Positions 43,918-55,000 of a stretch of 64,000 nucleotides of DNA are shown piece by piece; within the stretch, counting starts at the first letter, position 1; each line of letters opens with the position of its first letter. Location: NCBI GenBank assembly GCA_018650285.1, contig JABIGF010000019.1:23561-87560 (forward strand), in the 5' to 3' direction. The notes under the pieces were generated by a model that was given only the letters and a program-made list of their open reading frames with translations, was not told where the DNA came from and ran no database searches. Made by a program: the position numbers and the translations under genes. Origin of the DNA: Methanobacteriota archaeon. GTDB lineage: Archaea; Thermoplasmatota; Poseidoniia; Poseidoniales; Thalassarchaeaceae.

Positions 43918-46900
43918 TCAGAATGGCATTTGTCCGGAAAGCGATTCCTTGATTCTTCGGAATCCTAAGAATCCGATGATGAATGCTGCAATAATAATTA
44001 ATGGAACCCAGATATTAACTGAATCTGGTGCTGGTGTTGACACCTGCAATTTACGAGTAATACTCTCATCAGATTCACTATCTAAGTCCAAACCAAACTC
44101 GCTCTCTAATGAGAAGACGAAGTTCTGCTTACCAATTCCAACACCATCTAAATCAATGAACATGATATATTCGGCTGTTGAATCCGGACTGATATCTTGT
44201 GCTTCAGAAACAATGTAGACATCATGTCCTTCAATTGTAATGTTTACACGGATATGTGACGCCTTGACCAAACCGCTGTTCTCAATTCGAACAATCATCT
44301 TGTTGCTTCCACCTGAAACAGCATCATTGTCATCGAAAGTTCCTGTATCTTCAACAATGAAATTCAAGATTGGCTTTGCAGCCTTCACATTCAGTTCAAT
44401 CGGGTCATATGATGTACCATCTGAACTATTCACATTGAGATATAGTGTGAAAGGTGTGGTATCCGCATCTGCAGGAGCAAATATGGTGAATGAGTATGTT
44501 TTCTCTTCTCCATGCGCCCAAGGTGATTCGCTTGGACCTGTTGCACTCCACCCATCAGGCAACCATGATTTATCAATTACAAAACCAAGCATATCTTGCC
44601 CGTTACCTGTGTTGCTGATTGTAAACTCAACTCTCTCCTCTTCACCAGGGAATACTCCAATGGTACCTTCAGGAGAGGATGTGACTTCAACAGAGAATAT
44701 CTGAGGGATGTGAATCTTCAATACATGTTCACTGAATGTGCCAGTTGAATGAGTTGTTCTCAATTTAATGATATGTCCTCCTGCAATAGATTGTGCATCC
44801 TCAACACTCGCTGCTGTTACTCGCATGCGAATTGTTTCTGAATCCCCACCATCAATACCAAGTGTGACTGGGATTTCTTCATCCCATACGTCAACGCCTT
44901 CTGCATCTGTTCCATTGTAAAACTCAACAGCCCAATGTTCAACATCTTCAGCATCAAACACGACTCCAACAGTATATTCGTCAAATGCCTCATTACCGTT
45001 ATACTCCAAATCAATGGAGAATTCCATTACTTCGTATGCAGTAGAGTTGGCATAAAGTGCATCAACCTCATCGTTTGACTCGTCAGTTTGATTTGCACCG
45101 ATAACTGAAGTGATATTGAAATCAATTGAGTGTTCCAAGATTCTATTGTATCGGAAAGTCACTGGTGGCGCTTCTTGCTGCGCTGAAATTGAACTTGTTA
45201 GCCCAGCACGGTATTCCATTACCATCTCACGCTCTGTAGTTTCAAAGATACCCTCTAAGTAGAGATCTCCGGCAGGCAATAAGAAGTGAATTTCCCCATT
45301 TGAATCAACAGTTTCATTCCAACTAATTACTCCCTGAATTGTCACCTGAATTTCAGGAGTGCCTATAATTTCAGCACCTGAAACAGAAGTATCACTCAAA
45401 TCATGGCTTTCACCTTCAAAATCAATCCAGTTCGTTGTGAGTACAATTGTTCCACCTTGAACCATTGTCATATTGACTTCAGCGCCGTCATGAACGTCTG
45501 CGTTGATATTTACTAAGCCAACAATCCCATCTTCAACGACTGTTGCAGAAAGAACCCAATCACCTGGTTCAACATCTGCTGTCCAAGCACCATCCCATGA
45601 ACTATCATTAGCCATTATCTTGGTTGGTGTACGAGATTCTCTCTCCATTCCAGATGCAGGTATCAATGTGATTACTACATCATCAGAGAAATCATCCCAC
45701 AACTGCATTTGCACATAATCAATGACACCAAAGATAGTGACATTTCCGGCATCCAATTCTAAATCAGTTGAATTTGATACTGTTGAAACTTCTGCAATGG
45801 TTGATACTGGACTAAAGCCAAGCTTAGATGCTTCAATAGTGTAATTATTCTGTGATGGCACAAATAATAGCCATGTACCAGTTTCTGAACTAGTTAAGTT
45901 GACTGCTTCATCTAATCCGCCACCTGAAACAGTGACATTGACATCTTCAACACCCTCGTTGAAATCGTATTCATCATCAGAATCTAAATCCCAGAAGAGA
46001 TTTCCTCCAAGAGTGACCCAATGGTCTACTGAGAAGTTGTATGAATCATTTTGTCCTGCTGATGTAGTATTGAGTTGTTGCTCCTCCAACACCCATCTGT
46101 CCATTGACTCTGTACGATTTAGTGACACAGACCAATCACCAGGATATAGGTAGCCTACAAGGTCACCATATTCATCACTGTATGGCAAGATAATTTCTCC
46201 CAAACCATTTGCATTAGTTGCGGTTAATGAGAATCCAGTTAATGGGTCATCAGAATCACCTTCGGAAAGGTGGAATGCCACTTCTGCAGATTCTACGCTA
46301 CGCCAATCCAAACCTGTGCGTGTTGATGTTTGGTTGACTGACAATAGGCCGCGGAATTCTTCAAACGAATCGGCAACCATTGTTCTATCAATTATCACTA
46401 ACCATTCACCCTCAGGGATATAATCAGAAATTGTGCCATTTTCATCTGCGAAGATGCCGAATGCATCATCGGAGTCTATTGCTTCAAAGCGAACAGTACG
46501 ATTATCCAAGATACCTCCTGATTGATTGATTAGACTTGCCTCGACCTTCCAAAGTGGCTCTAATGCCAATTCTATGAATTCAGTAGTAGTATTATCTAAT
46601 CCAATTTCTAAGACGTATTCTGTGTTTTTTATGACTGTATCGTGGTCTGTACCGTTAATCTTGTCTTGTGGGTCAATTGAAAATATGTAAGCACCTGGTT
46701 CAAGTGAAACTAGGATATTACCATTAGACATTTCATCGGCTGACACATTGAGTCTCGTCCCAACACCACCGCCTGAAACAGGCATTAATGCAAAGTCTAT
46801 GTCAACTACAGTTCCGTTACTACTGTTAAAGTCGTGAGTACGGTCTAAGAAAACCGTGATATCAACAGAAATGTTTGCAGGCATAGCAATGAACTCAAGA

Positions 46901-49900
46901 TTACTGAGGCCCATCGCATTTTCATTAGACACTTCCAACTCCATCGATGAAACATTCATTCTTGTATCATCTACAGTAATTGTCCAATTACCTTCTAACA
47001 ACTTGTGAGAAAATCGTCCAGTTTCAACATCAACATCAAAGTACCAATGAACCTCACGCGTCTGGTCATATGCATGTAATTGAACCAAGTCAAAACCAGG
47101 CACATGAGGAGAAAATACAGTGTTATTATCATACAAGTAAACTGTACCTTCAACAGACATCCCCTCTTCCAAAGTAAGGATTACTGGAGAAACATCATCT
47201 CCTACAACGAAGTTTGTACCATTAGACATCTGATTAGCTATGGATGTAGTAGTCATGTTGACTGCAATTCCTTCTGGCAAAAAGACTGAGAAATTTCCAG
47301 CCTCACTACCGAATCCTGTCTGAACGGATGTGGTAATTCCACTCCATTGGAAAATCACTTCAATATTTGGCACACCTTCTTGTGGTGCTTCTAATTTACC
47401 AGTGTGGACAAGAATTTGTCCTGTAACATTGATGCTTCTACGTAGTGTCCAACTGAAATCAGTCATATCTTCCATCAACTCAAACTCTTCCCAAAGCATG
47501 AGATCGCCATCTGCAGTAGCATTGGCAACCCATTCACCTTGTGGCAATTCAACACGGTAAGTTCCAGTTTGGTTGTCATAAACTGCTTGTACCGTTTCAC
47601 CATCAGACAACATGTCGCCTCTGAAATTGATTTCGACATCACCTATTGGCTCTACTGTTCCTCCACCTAGTTCCTTGAACAGAGTGAACTCCATATCGTA
47701 ATGAATTGGTACAAGGCCATCATTACTTGCCATTGTGAAATTCATCGGGTCAATTGTTGCAGTAATTGCAGCACGACCATCGCAGAAATTAGTTGTAGCA
47801 GGGGTCATCCATGGAACACATTCGTAGAAACCATCGCCGTCCGCATCCATTGTCATCTCAAATGACCCGTCAGGAAGTGGCCCATATCCAAACGAACCAT
47901 TCTCATCAGTATAGAGAATACATGGTGCGAAAAGAACATCTTCACAAGATTGTGTTGGTTCTTCATCAATACTAACCTCGCGCAGCATCAATGCTGTATC
48001 AGCAATAGGGTCACCATTGAACCATTTCAATTCTCCATCAATCCATGAACCTGGCAACTTGAGTTCAATGTCACTAGTTGGTGTTGAGTCTACTTCTAAT
48101 GGTGTGCTCAAACGTGTAATATTACCATTTGGAAGAATAACGAATGCACGGTATGAACCCGGCAGGGCATCTACTAGATGGAAAGTTCCTGGAGTAACCA
48201 TTGGCCCAGTAAATGTGCCAGCGCCACTAAATGTACCAGTACCATTTATTGTACCAAATGTTTCCAAATTCTCATCTGTTGCGTCAACAATGAAAATTCC
48301 ATTTCCAACAAGTGTTTCTCGGTATAGAGTTGCAGTATAGTCAACAGTTCCATTGGCAATTACCTTTCCACTACCATCAAAGACACCTGAGAAAAGATAC
48401 GATGGAGGATTTGATCCAGCCAGCGAGCAAATTTCAACAGTCTCTGGCAATGATTCATTAACACAAGATGTCACCGTTTCATTGCTAGTAATTGTGCCAA
48501 TAAATTCACCAGCACCAGAGAATAATCCTTCACCAGTGAAGGAATGATTGTTGGCAATTTGACGGGTATAATTACCTGTGAAATCAGAAACAAGTACTTC
48601 TCCATCGCTTATCATTAGACCAGCACCTGAGAAAGTTACCTCACCCTCTCCACGGAAAATTCGCGGATAATCCTCATCAGAAACCACAGTACCATTGGTG
48701 GTCCAAATGTGTGGAGTTTCCTCCTCAGTCCAAATGTCTGTGAAATATATTTCATGAGATGTTAGTGGTTTGCCATCAAACGAATCGTGACCTTGCCAAC
48801 TAACAATTCCAGTAGCACTTGATGCTTCAATCGTCAATGACTTGGAGATTACTGCTCCACCGTCTGTATCTGCTTGTGCACCAGTGACGTTGAATTCAAG
48901 TTCACCTAGTAGTTTACCACCACTAACATTCCCTAGAATGCCAGTAACTGGATTAACTGTCCTTACACTACTGTCTCCATTTTCACCAAGAACATCTGCA
49001 AACCAAGTCTGCCATGTTTGGAAATTCTGCTGTGCGGCAACAATATCGTCACGGTCTACAGTCAGATGCTCTTCTGGGTCTTCAGAGAATCCAGAAAATG
49101 CAGTAACTCGTATGTGTCCTGCTGGAACACGGAATTCGAAACGACCTTCTTCGTCAGCATCTACAGTACCTAGAGGAATCCAATATTCTCTTGGGTCTTC
49201 ATCAAAAATATCCTCGCCACTGTATGCGTCGCGCTCAATCAATAATCGAGCCTTTGGAACTGTTCCAAAGTCACCGAGTTTGACATCTCCACTCAATGTT
49301 GCACCACTGTAATACTTGAGAATTTTTACTCCAGTATTTGCATCATACCAAGGGGTTTGTTCGGTAGCATCTGGGTTGTACCAATTAGCTAACACGAAAT
49401 TTGGCATCAAAGCACCGGGTAGCGGGAAAGCGTACTGCAAACTACTGTTTGTAGTGCCACGTAGATCAAAATGCTGCCCTGGCTGAGATATATCTCCAGG
49501 TAGACCAAGTTGAGGCGAACCATAGCCAACATAAGCACGTGCAATCATTGTATCAAAGAATTCAGGCTGTTGGTCAACTCTCAAATCGACCGCTTGAATC
49601 ACATCAGCACTATTTTGAGACTGACTATTGATGATGTCATTACGATACTGCTCCTCGTATTCTGCTTGAGTCATGTCAACATAGAAGTTTGAACTTCCTC
49701 TCTGAGTAACATACCAAGTCTCCATGTATGTCTCTGGGTCTAGGCCAGAAAGAGTAGTTGGTGCATAGAAAATACCAGTTGGGTTTCCACCACTGCTTTG
49801 GTAAGAACCACCAGTTGGGTAGAGTCTGTTATCAATTGCGAAATACCGAATGTCATGGTTTCGAGTGATTTTATCACCAGGATTACCTTCTGAATTTTCA

Positions 49901-52900
49901 ACAATGTAAGTGACATCAGTGGTCAACTTATGATAAAGTGAAACCATTTCAGTCATGTCCAAATTTGTCATCAAGAATGCACGACCTAATGCTAGACGAG
50001 CGTTTTGGCGGTGAATAGATGTTGAAACATCGTCAAAATCCTTGACGATATCACTGGTATACCAGTAATTTCCAATGACTTGGTGTGAAAATTCATTGAC
50101 AATGTCATCATTGCGGTCCTTTGATTGATTGAATTGCACCATAGCATCAGTTTCACTGTTAAAGTCTATTCCAACTTGCACTTCACTAACATAAACTCGG
50201 TATATCTTAGATGATGTTGGCATTCCATTGTAATCAAGAACGTATCCTTCACCGTAGGAAACATCGCCTGCATGTTTAAGGATTGAAAAAGAACGAGCCT
50301 TCAACTTGTCCGAACCATCTTCACCACCCAAAGTATTGAGCAGATAGAACTCTTCAACCTGAGACTCGGTCAAATGCTTGTCTAATGAACGATCAAAATC
50401 ACGAGTAAACTGACCATCGTTGTAACGCAAATCACCTTCTGCTAGTGTCATTATGTAGAGAGAGAGCAGGTCATCGTCACCCTGGGATAACAACATGTTA
50501 CCTGCTGCTGGGATACCAGACTGGAAGTTATCAGCAACTGTAGGGTGGTCACCCTGTGCTAATGCTTGGAATCCATAATCCCACCATGAAACGAAAGCAG
50601 GTTTCTGTGCAAATGGCATGTCAGCATCTTGTTGCTCAAGCCACTCATAACCATGGTTCCAATATTGGCCATTAAATCCTGGTCCAAAGGCGCCCATATA
50701 CCAACAACTGTCAGATTTGGCTGCGCCACGACAACTGTTTGATGGGTTGTAAGGGGTAGAATCTAGGAATGACCAACCAAAGATTGGGTCTTCAGCACGC
50801 AATATATTCGGCGTAATATTGTAAATATTTGAATCAATATCTTTTGCTGCCGAATTACCAGATGGAATACCTGAATCAAGACCGTAGGTTGCATGTTGCG
50901 CACCTACAAGCATGAATATCATCAGTACTGCAATAACGCCAGGGAATTTTCTTGCAGTCTTTGTTGTTGACTGGAATCTTGCCTTTGGTGTTCCAATCCC
51001 GAGTCTGCGCCATGCCTTAGCAAAATCAGTGCCGCCAGCCCATTTCCATGACATTACAAATGCCCATGCACCCATCACCGCAATCGGTGGTGTTGCGTTG
51101 AAAATAAATCTTCCAGCACGCCATGCCATTACACCAGCAACTAAAATCCAGATTGCTAGAACAAGACGACTATTGTCACGACGACGCAATCCTTGCCATA
51201 GGGCAATAAGTCCTGCAAATAATGCTGCCAATGCAACAATAGGTCCAAACGATGCAAATAACATTGCTCGGCTAGGTGCTTGCGCTTCAGCAATTGTATC
51301 GAAAATCTTGTTCTTTGACAGATAGTAACCACCAGTGAACAAAACATCCCAACCGTTGTAGATACCCAAACTCTGGACAATCCAAAGTACTCCGAGGATT
51401 ACGCCAGCAAGAGCGCCACCGCTCACTAACACGAGGAGCCATGGTTTATCTCGGAAGGATACAGCGACCCATCCTGCTGCAAAAGTAAATCCAACAATGT
51501 AGAACATTGGCTGGAAACCACTTGCGTCCCAAATCAAACCAAGTTGCATGTGAGCATAGAATGGCAATGGCAACAAGAAAGTCACCACCATCATAGTCAA
51601 TGCAGTCACATAGATAGCCATGCTATCTTTACGACGGAATTGATTGAGGACAATTTGGACAAAGAATGCCAAGAAGACAATTCCAAGACCATAAACGAAA
51701 CCTTTCCATCCTAATGCAACCGTTGAGAATGCAATTCCAGATAGGATTGCATTTGCAATCGCTGCTTGGCGCTTCTCAAATGTGGCTTTGATTCCCTTGA
51801 ATAAGTACATTGGCGACCAACTTGCGTTAGGAATTAACTTTTCATCACCAGCAGCATCAACAGCCTTCAACCAGAAATAAAATCCAAGTGAAAGGAACAG
51901 TATCGCAAATGCGTCGTGGTCTGCAAGAGCAAAGGTGCTGTGGCCAACGTGACCAGGCATCAATGCAATCAACCATGCTGAAACAGCACCAGTTGCACGG
52001 CCAAAGAATTTGTTTCCAATTCCAGCAATTGGAAGAACACATAATGCTCCATAAATTGCTGGCAGTGCGGCTACGGACCACCATACTGCATCGCTTGCAG
52101 GCACATCAAGAAGAGGCGCTATCAACATTCCACCTAGAGCTAGGCTCCAAGAGAATAGTGGCGGACGTGGGTTAATTGCCCCAAGTGGGTATGAACGGTC
52201 CATATCGATAATGAAATGGTTGTGTTCAGCCAAAATATACTCAACAGTACGCATCATGTACCATGGGTCAGAACCACCTGTTAAGTCCCATTCATGGGTA
52301 CCACTAGCGTTCATGAAAGGAAGAACATTCCACACTACACGAACTAGAAGTCCGGTGAATAGCGCCATACCGACAGTAATGCCGTACCAGTGTTTAGACC
52401 AGAACTGCTTTGCCAAACCAGGATCTCTGCGAGGAGAAACGTCTCCTAATTTACCCTTGACACTGAGCATCACGACTAATACATTCATCCAAAAGAAGAT
52501 GAAGAACCAGACAAACAGGCCGTTTGTTCCAGTGAAATAGGAATGCCAATCCTGTGAACCATCCATGATAAGTCCATTCTCGTGGAATGAGCCAATTGAA
52601 TACAAAATCCAATTTGCTGAGATTAACGAACCTCTAGTTCTCATGTTTTCTGCAAAACAATATGCAGCAATAAGAGAAAGAATACCAGTGAACAAAGGCC
52701 ACCATATTCCAATTGCGCCACCTGCAATTCGCTCTGCCTCAGTGATTGAGAAGAACGATGCTGCAGATAGAAGGTGAGCAAAGAACCAGACTCCAAACGC
52801 CGCAAATAGCGGAATGAATGCTTTGCTGTTGACTACGCTAGGTAGGTATGAAAACCAACCTGTTTGACTTGGCTTTGCAAATCTACCACGGATTCCTAGT

Positions 52901-53499
52901 GTCACTAAGATTCCAGCAAGGCTTGCAATCATCCAGCCATTGAAGAATAGGAAAGCTGTTGCTTCCCTGTGCCCATCCATTGCTCCCCAATAGTTTTCAC
53001 TCAAATTCGGGAGCCATGCGCCGTTCACATACTGAAGTCCGTCCCATGATGGGGCAGCGACAGAAGCAAACGAAAGTGCGGCGTAAAAGCCCATAACAAT
53101 CCAAATGAATAGATTCGCTTCTTCGTTGCGACCTACTCTATCGAATAAATGGACTCCAAACGCCAATGTCAGAAATAACACTCCAAGTAGAGTGTCGCCC
53201 AGAATAAGTTGTGGAATCGCCGCAGCGATTACCAATGGCGAATAAATGAGCAATGTGACTTGTGCTGGCTTCACACCGAGGTTGGAGAAGACAATACGTG
53301 GCACACTGCCGAACATAGCGCCAATCGTCAATAAGACGAATGGCAATACTTGTGTCATTATCGCTGTTTCACTATCATATGTGACACCTAACGGGTACAT
53401 TGCCATAGTCATTAGCAGCAGAATTAATGCTGCCAAGGGTGCTCTAGCAAGACCCCACACCACATTAAGTGGTGCCGATGCCTCTTTTTCGTTTTCCAT
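43918..53499 (-). CDS. aglB: Giant STT3/AglB-type oligosaccharyltransferase with extended C-terminal Ig-like region
   Basis: 3,193 residues, several times the usual 800-1,000 of AglB. Residues 1-370 are an extra membrane module of about ten helices. The STT3 core then begins, with the first acidic motif GGSDPWYMM (Asp411), the second LADHDAF (Asp527, Asp529) and the sequon-binding WWDYG at 972-976. These show that it transfers lipid-linked glycan to Asn in N-X-S/T sites outside the membrane. From about residue 1,400 the protein continues with FSGAGEF-type repeats, carboxypeptidase-regulatory-like and Ig-like domains rich in sequons. A C-terminal NEW3-like domain precedes a last membrane helix (WVPLIIIAAFIIGFLGF). 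GAGGTAATAG precedes the ATG. Confidence 0.93.
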   Translation of the reverse strand: MENEKEASAPLNVVWGLARAPLAALILLLMTMAMYPLGVTYDSETAIMTQVLPFVLLTIGAMFGSVPRIVFSNLGVKPAQVTLLIYSPLVIAAAIPQLILGDTLLGVLFLTLAFGVHLFDRVGRNEEANLFIWIVMGFYAALSFASVAAPSWDGLQYVNGAWLPNLSENYWGAMDGHREATAFLFFNGWMIASLAGILVTLGIRGRFAKPSQTGWFSYLPSVVNSKAFIPLFAAFGVWFFAHLLSAASFFSITEAERIAGGAIGIWWPLFTGILSLIAAYCFAENMRTRGSLISANWILYSIGSFHENGLIMDGSQDWHSYFTGTNGLFVWFFIFFWMNVLVVMLSVKGKLGDVSPRRDPGLAKQFWSKHWYGITVGMALFTGLLVRVVWNVLPFMNASGTHEWDLTGGSDPWYMMRTVEYILAEHNHFIIDMDRSYPLGAINPRPPLFSWSLALGGMLIAPLLDVPASDAVWWSVAALPAIYGALCVLPIAGIGNKFFGRATGAVSAWLIALMPGHVGHSTFALADHDAFAILFLSLGFYFWLKAVDAAGDEKLIPNASWSPMYLFKGIKATFEKRQAAIANAILSGIAFSTVALGWKGFVYGLGIVFLAFFVQIVLNQFRRKDSMAIYVTALTMMVVTFLLPLPFYAHMQLGLIWDASGFQPMFYIVGFTFAAGWVAVSFRDKPWLLVLVSGGALAGVILGVLWIVQSLGIYNGWDVLFTGGYYLSKNKIFDTIAEAQAPSRAMLFASFGPIVALAALFAGLIALWQGLRRRDNSRLVLAIWILVAGVMAWRAGRFIFNATPPIAVMGAWAFVMSWKWAGGTDFAKAWRRLGIGTPKARFQSTTKTARKFPGVIAVLMIFMLVGAQHATYGLDSGIPSGNSAAKDIDSNIYNITPNILRAEDPIFGWSFLDSTPYNPSNSCRGAAKSDSCWYMGAFGPGFNGQYWNHGYEWLEQQDADMPFAQKPAFVSWWDYGFQALAQGDHPTVADNFQSGIPAAGNMLLSQGDDDLLSLYIMTLAEGDLRYNDGQFTRDFDRSLDKHLTESQVEEFYLLNTLGGEDGSDKLKARSFSILKHAGDVSYGEGYVLDYNGMPTSSKIYRVYVSEVQVGIDFNSETDAMVQFNQSKDRNDDIVNEFSHQVIGNYWYTSDIVKDFDDVSTSIHRQNARLALGRAFLMTNLDMTEMVSLYHKLTTDVTYIVENSEGNPGDKITRNHDIRYFAIDNRLYPTGGSYQSSGGNPTGIFYAPTTLSGLDPETYMETWYVTQRGSSNFYVDMTQAEYEEQYRNDIINSQSQNSADVIQAVDLRVDQQPEFFDTMIARAYVGYGSPQLGLPGDISQPGQHFDLRGTTNSSLQYAFPLPGALMPNFVLANWYNPDATEQTPWYDANTGVKILKYYSGATLSGDVKLGDFGTVPKARLLIERDAYSGEDIFDEDPREYWIPLGTVDADEEGRFEFRVPAGHIRVTAFSGFSEDPEEHLTVDRDDIVAAQQNFQTWQTWFADVLGENGDSSVRTVNPVTGILGNVSGGKLLGELEFNVTGAQADTDGGAVISKSLTIEASSATGIVSWQGHDSFDGKPLTSHEIYFTDIWTEEETPHIWTTNGTVVSDEDYPRIFRGEGEVTFSGAGLMISDGEVLVSDFTGNYTRQIANNHSFTGEGLFSGAGEFIGTITSNETVTSCVNESLPETVEICSLAGSNPPSYLFSGVFDGSGKVIANGTVDYTATLYRETLVGNGIFIVDATDENLETFGTINGTGTFSGAGTFTGPMVTPGTFHLVDALPGSYRAFVILPNGNITRLSTPLEVDSTPTSDIELKLPGSWIDGELKWFNGDPIADTALMLREVSIDEEPTQSCEDVLFAPCILYTDENGSFGYGPLPDGSFEMTMDADGDGFYECVPWMTPATTNFCDGRAAITATIDPMNFTMASNDGLVPIHYDMEFTLFKELGGGTVEPIGDVEINFRGDMLSDGETVQAVYDNQTGTYRVELPQGEWVANATADGDLMLWEEFELMEDMTDFSWTLRRSINVTGQILVHTGKLEAPQEGVPNIEVIFQWSGITTSVQTGFGSEAGNFSVFLPEGIAVNMTTTSIANQMSNGTNFVVGDDVSPVILTLEEGMSVEGTVYLYDNNTVFSPHVPGFDLVQLHAYDQTREVHWYFDVDVETGRFSHKLLEGNWTITVDDTRMNVSSMELEVSNENAMGLSNLEFIAMPANISVDITVFLDRTHDFNSSNGTVVDIDFALMPVSGGGVGTRLNVSADEMSNGNILVSLEPGAYIFSIDPQDKINGTDHDTVIKNTEYVLEIGLDNTTTEFIELALEPLWKVEASLINQSGGILDNRTVRFEAIDSDDAFGIFADENGTISDYIPEGEWLVIIDRTMVADSFEEFRGLLSVNQTSTRTGLDWRSVESAEVAFHLSEGDSDDPLTGFSLTATNANGLGEIILPYSDEYGDLVGYLYPGDWSVSLNRTESMDRWVLEEQQLNTTSAGQNDSYNFSVDHWVTLGGNLFWDLDSDDEYDFNEGVEDVNVTVSGGGLDEAVNLTSSETGTWLLFVPSQNNYTIEASKLGFSPVSTIAEVSTVSNSTDLELDAGNVTIFGVIDYVQMQLWDDFSDDVVITLIPASGMERESRTPTKIMANDSSWDGAWTADVEPGDWVLSATVVEDGIVGLVNINADVHDGAEVNMTMVQGGTIVLTTNWIDFEGESHDLSDTSVSGAEIIGTPEIQVTIQGVISWNETVDSNGEIHFLLPAGDLYLEGIFETTEREMVMEYRAGLTSSISAQQEAPPVTFRYNRILEHSIDFNITSVIGANQTDESNDEVDALYANSTAYEVMEFSIDLEYNGNEAFDEYTVGVVFDAEDVEHWAVEFYNGTDAEGVDVWDEEIPVTLGIDGGDSETIRMRVTAASVEDAQSIAGGHIIKLRTTHSTGTFSEHVLKIHIPQIFSVEVTSSPEGTIGVFPGEEERVEFTISNTGNGQDMLGFVIDKSWLPDGWSATGPSESPWAHGEEKTYSFTIFAPADADTTPFTLYLNVNSSDGTSYDPIELNVKAAKPILNFIVEDTGTFDDNDAVSGGSNKMIVRIENSGLVKASHIRVNITIEGHDVYIVSEAQDISPDSTAEYIMFIDLDGVGIGKQNFVFSLESEFGLDLDSESDESITRKLQVSTPAPDSVNIWVPLIIIAAFIIGFLGFRRIKESLSGQMPF

Positions 53500-53582
53500 T
53501 TCTATTACCTCGGGTTTTTGCCAGTCTCTCGACTGTCAGCGTGGGCGCCACCTGACCCCTTTTTTTAACCGTTGCCAAACAA

Positions 53583-53607
53583 GCGCGTATGTGCACACGC
53601 GCACGTG
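53583..53607. repeat. 25-bp perfect alternating purine-pyrimidine tract
   Basis: Every base alternates purine and pyrimidine over 25 positions, mostly GC and AC/GT steps, in the short gap between purD and the giant aglB. GCGCGT (53583-53588) and ACGCGC (53597-53602) also form an inverted repeat. Such tracts favour Z-DNA or cruciform under negative supercoiling; a promoter effect is speculative. Confidence 0.5.
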
Positions 53608-53646
53608 AAGGGAAATAGCGCAGTCTAACGATTGGATTTTTATTCT

Positions 53647-54915
53647 CTATAATGCCCTAAAACCAATGTCTCCACGGAAATGAGAACCTTCCAAAATGAT
53701 GCCATCCATCAATGAATATGCAAGATTTCGTGCTTCATCAAGTGATGGAGCAATGCCTGTTGAAGCGAGTACTCTACCGCCACTTGATACCAATTCTCCA
53801 TCAACATCATACCTTGTTCCCGCATGATGGATGAACGCGCCGCCGTCCTCATTGGCAATCATTGCCGTTTCGATAGAAATCGGGAGCCCTTTTCGAGGTG
53901 AATTTGGATATCCTTCGGCCGCTAACACAACTGTTAGAGCAGATGCATCTGAAAAAATAGGTGTGTGTGTCGCAACTTGACCTGTTGCAACCGAGAATAG
54001 AAGTTCGTAAAGGTCACTAGAAATCAATGGGATTGTAACTTGAGTTTCAGGGTCGCCGAATCGCACATTGTATTCAACCACATAAGGGTCATCGGACTCA
54101 TCGATCATCAACCCAACATAAAGACAACCACGGTAAGGAATTTCCTGTGATGAAAGCCATTTGTGCATAGGCTCAACAATTTGAGAATAGACCTTCTGAC
54201 GTACTACATCGGTCACAACCGGTGCGGGTGCATAAGCCCCCATGCCGCCGGTATTTGGGCCAGTATCACCTTCACCCACTCTCTTGTGGTCTTGGCTAGC
54301 AGGAAGTGCAACCCAACCACTTTCGTCAAGCATGATAAGCATGCTAGCTTCTTCGCCACTAAGAAACTCTTCAAGAAGGACAAAACCATCTGTTTTCACA
54401 CCCTCCAAAAGAGTGGTTTCTGCTTCATTACGGTCAGATGTAACTACAACACCTTTTCCTCCAGCAAGCACATCTCTTTTGACTACCCATGGCGGAGAGA
54501 AATCATTCAATGCGTCTGCTATTTGAGATTCAGATTTGATAAGATGAATTCCTGCTGTTGGAATATTGAGATCTTGCATAGTTTGTTTTGCATACAACTT
54601 GCTTCCCTCGAGTTGGGCGCCCGCTTCATGTGGCCCAAAACAAGGTATTCCAGCCAACCTCAATCTGTCGGCTAAACCATCAACCAAAGGGCCTTCTGGC
54701 CCCACAATGACAAGGTCACATTCTAGTGATTGAGCCAGCCCTACAAGCGCGTCAACATCATCTGCTGAGAAGGGATGATTTGTTGCTACCAACGAGGTTC
54801 CAGCATTCCCTGGAGCAACATGCACTTCGCCAACAGAGGGTGATGCCACTAGACCCATTGTCAAAGCGTGCTCTCTGCCACCACCGCCAACAACCAACAC
54901 TGTCGCCTCAGCCAT
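53647..54915 (-). CDS. purD: Phosphoribosylamine-glycine ligase (GAR synthetase)
   Basis: 422 residues from ATG 54915 (MAEATVLVVGGGGREHALTM); the frame to 54951 lacks family support. An ATP-grasp enzyme joining 5-phosphoribosylamine and glycine in the second step of purine synthesis. Family blocks seen are GGGGREHAL, VAPGNAGT, VIVGPEGPLVDGLAD, SKLYAKQTMQDLNIPTA, VVKRDVLAGGKGVVV, SQDHKRVGEGDTGPNTGGMG and YNVRFGDPETQ. Normal length and all motifs intact. Other pur genes are not adjacent. Confidence 0.97.
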   Translation of the reverse strand: MAEATVLVVGGGGREHALTMGLVASPSVGEVHVAPGNAGTSLVATNHPFSADDVDALVGLAQSLECDLVIVGPEGPLVDGLADRLRLAGIPCFGPHEAGAQLEGSKLYAKQTMQDLNIPTAGIHLIKSESQIADALNDFSPPWVVKRDVLAGGKGVVVTSDRNEAETTLLEGVKTDGFVLLEEFLSGEEASMLIMLDESGWVALPASQDHKRVGEGDTGPNTGGMGAYAPAPVVTDVVRQKVYSQIVEPMHKWLSSQEIPYRGCLYVGLMIDESDDPYVVEYNVRFGDPETQVTIPLISSDLYELLFSVATGQVATHTPIFSDASALTVVLAAEGYPNSPRKGLPISIETAMIANEDGGAFIHHAGTRYDVDGELVSSGGRVLASTGIAPSLDEARNLAYSLMDGIILEGSHFRGDIGFRAL

Positions 54916-55000
54916 CAAGGGTTGTGGGAACAGCGACGGACAATAAGTCATACCTCCGCGGCAATTTCCGTTTCAAAGAGAAAAATAGGTCAATTCTATA

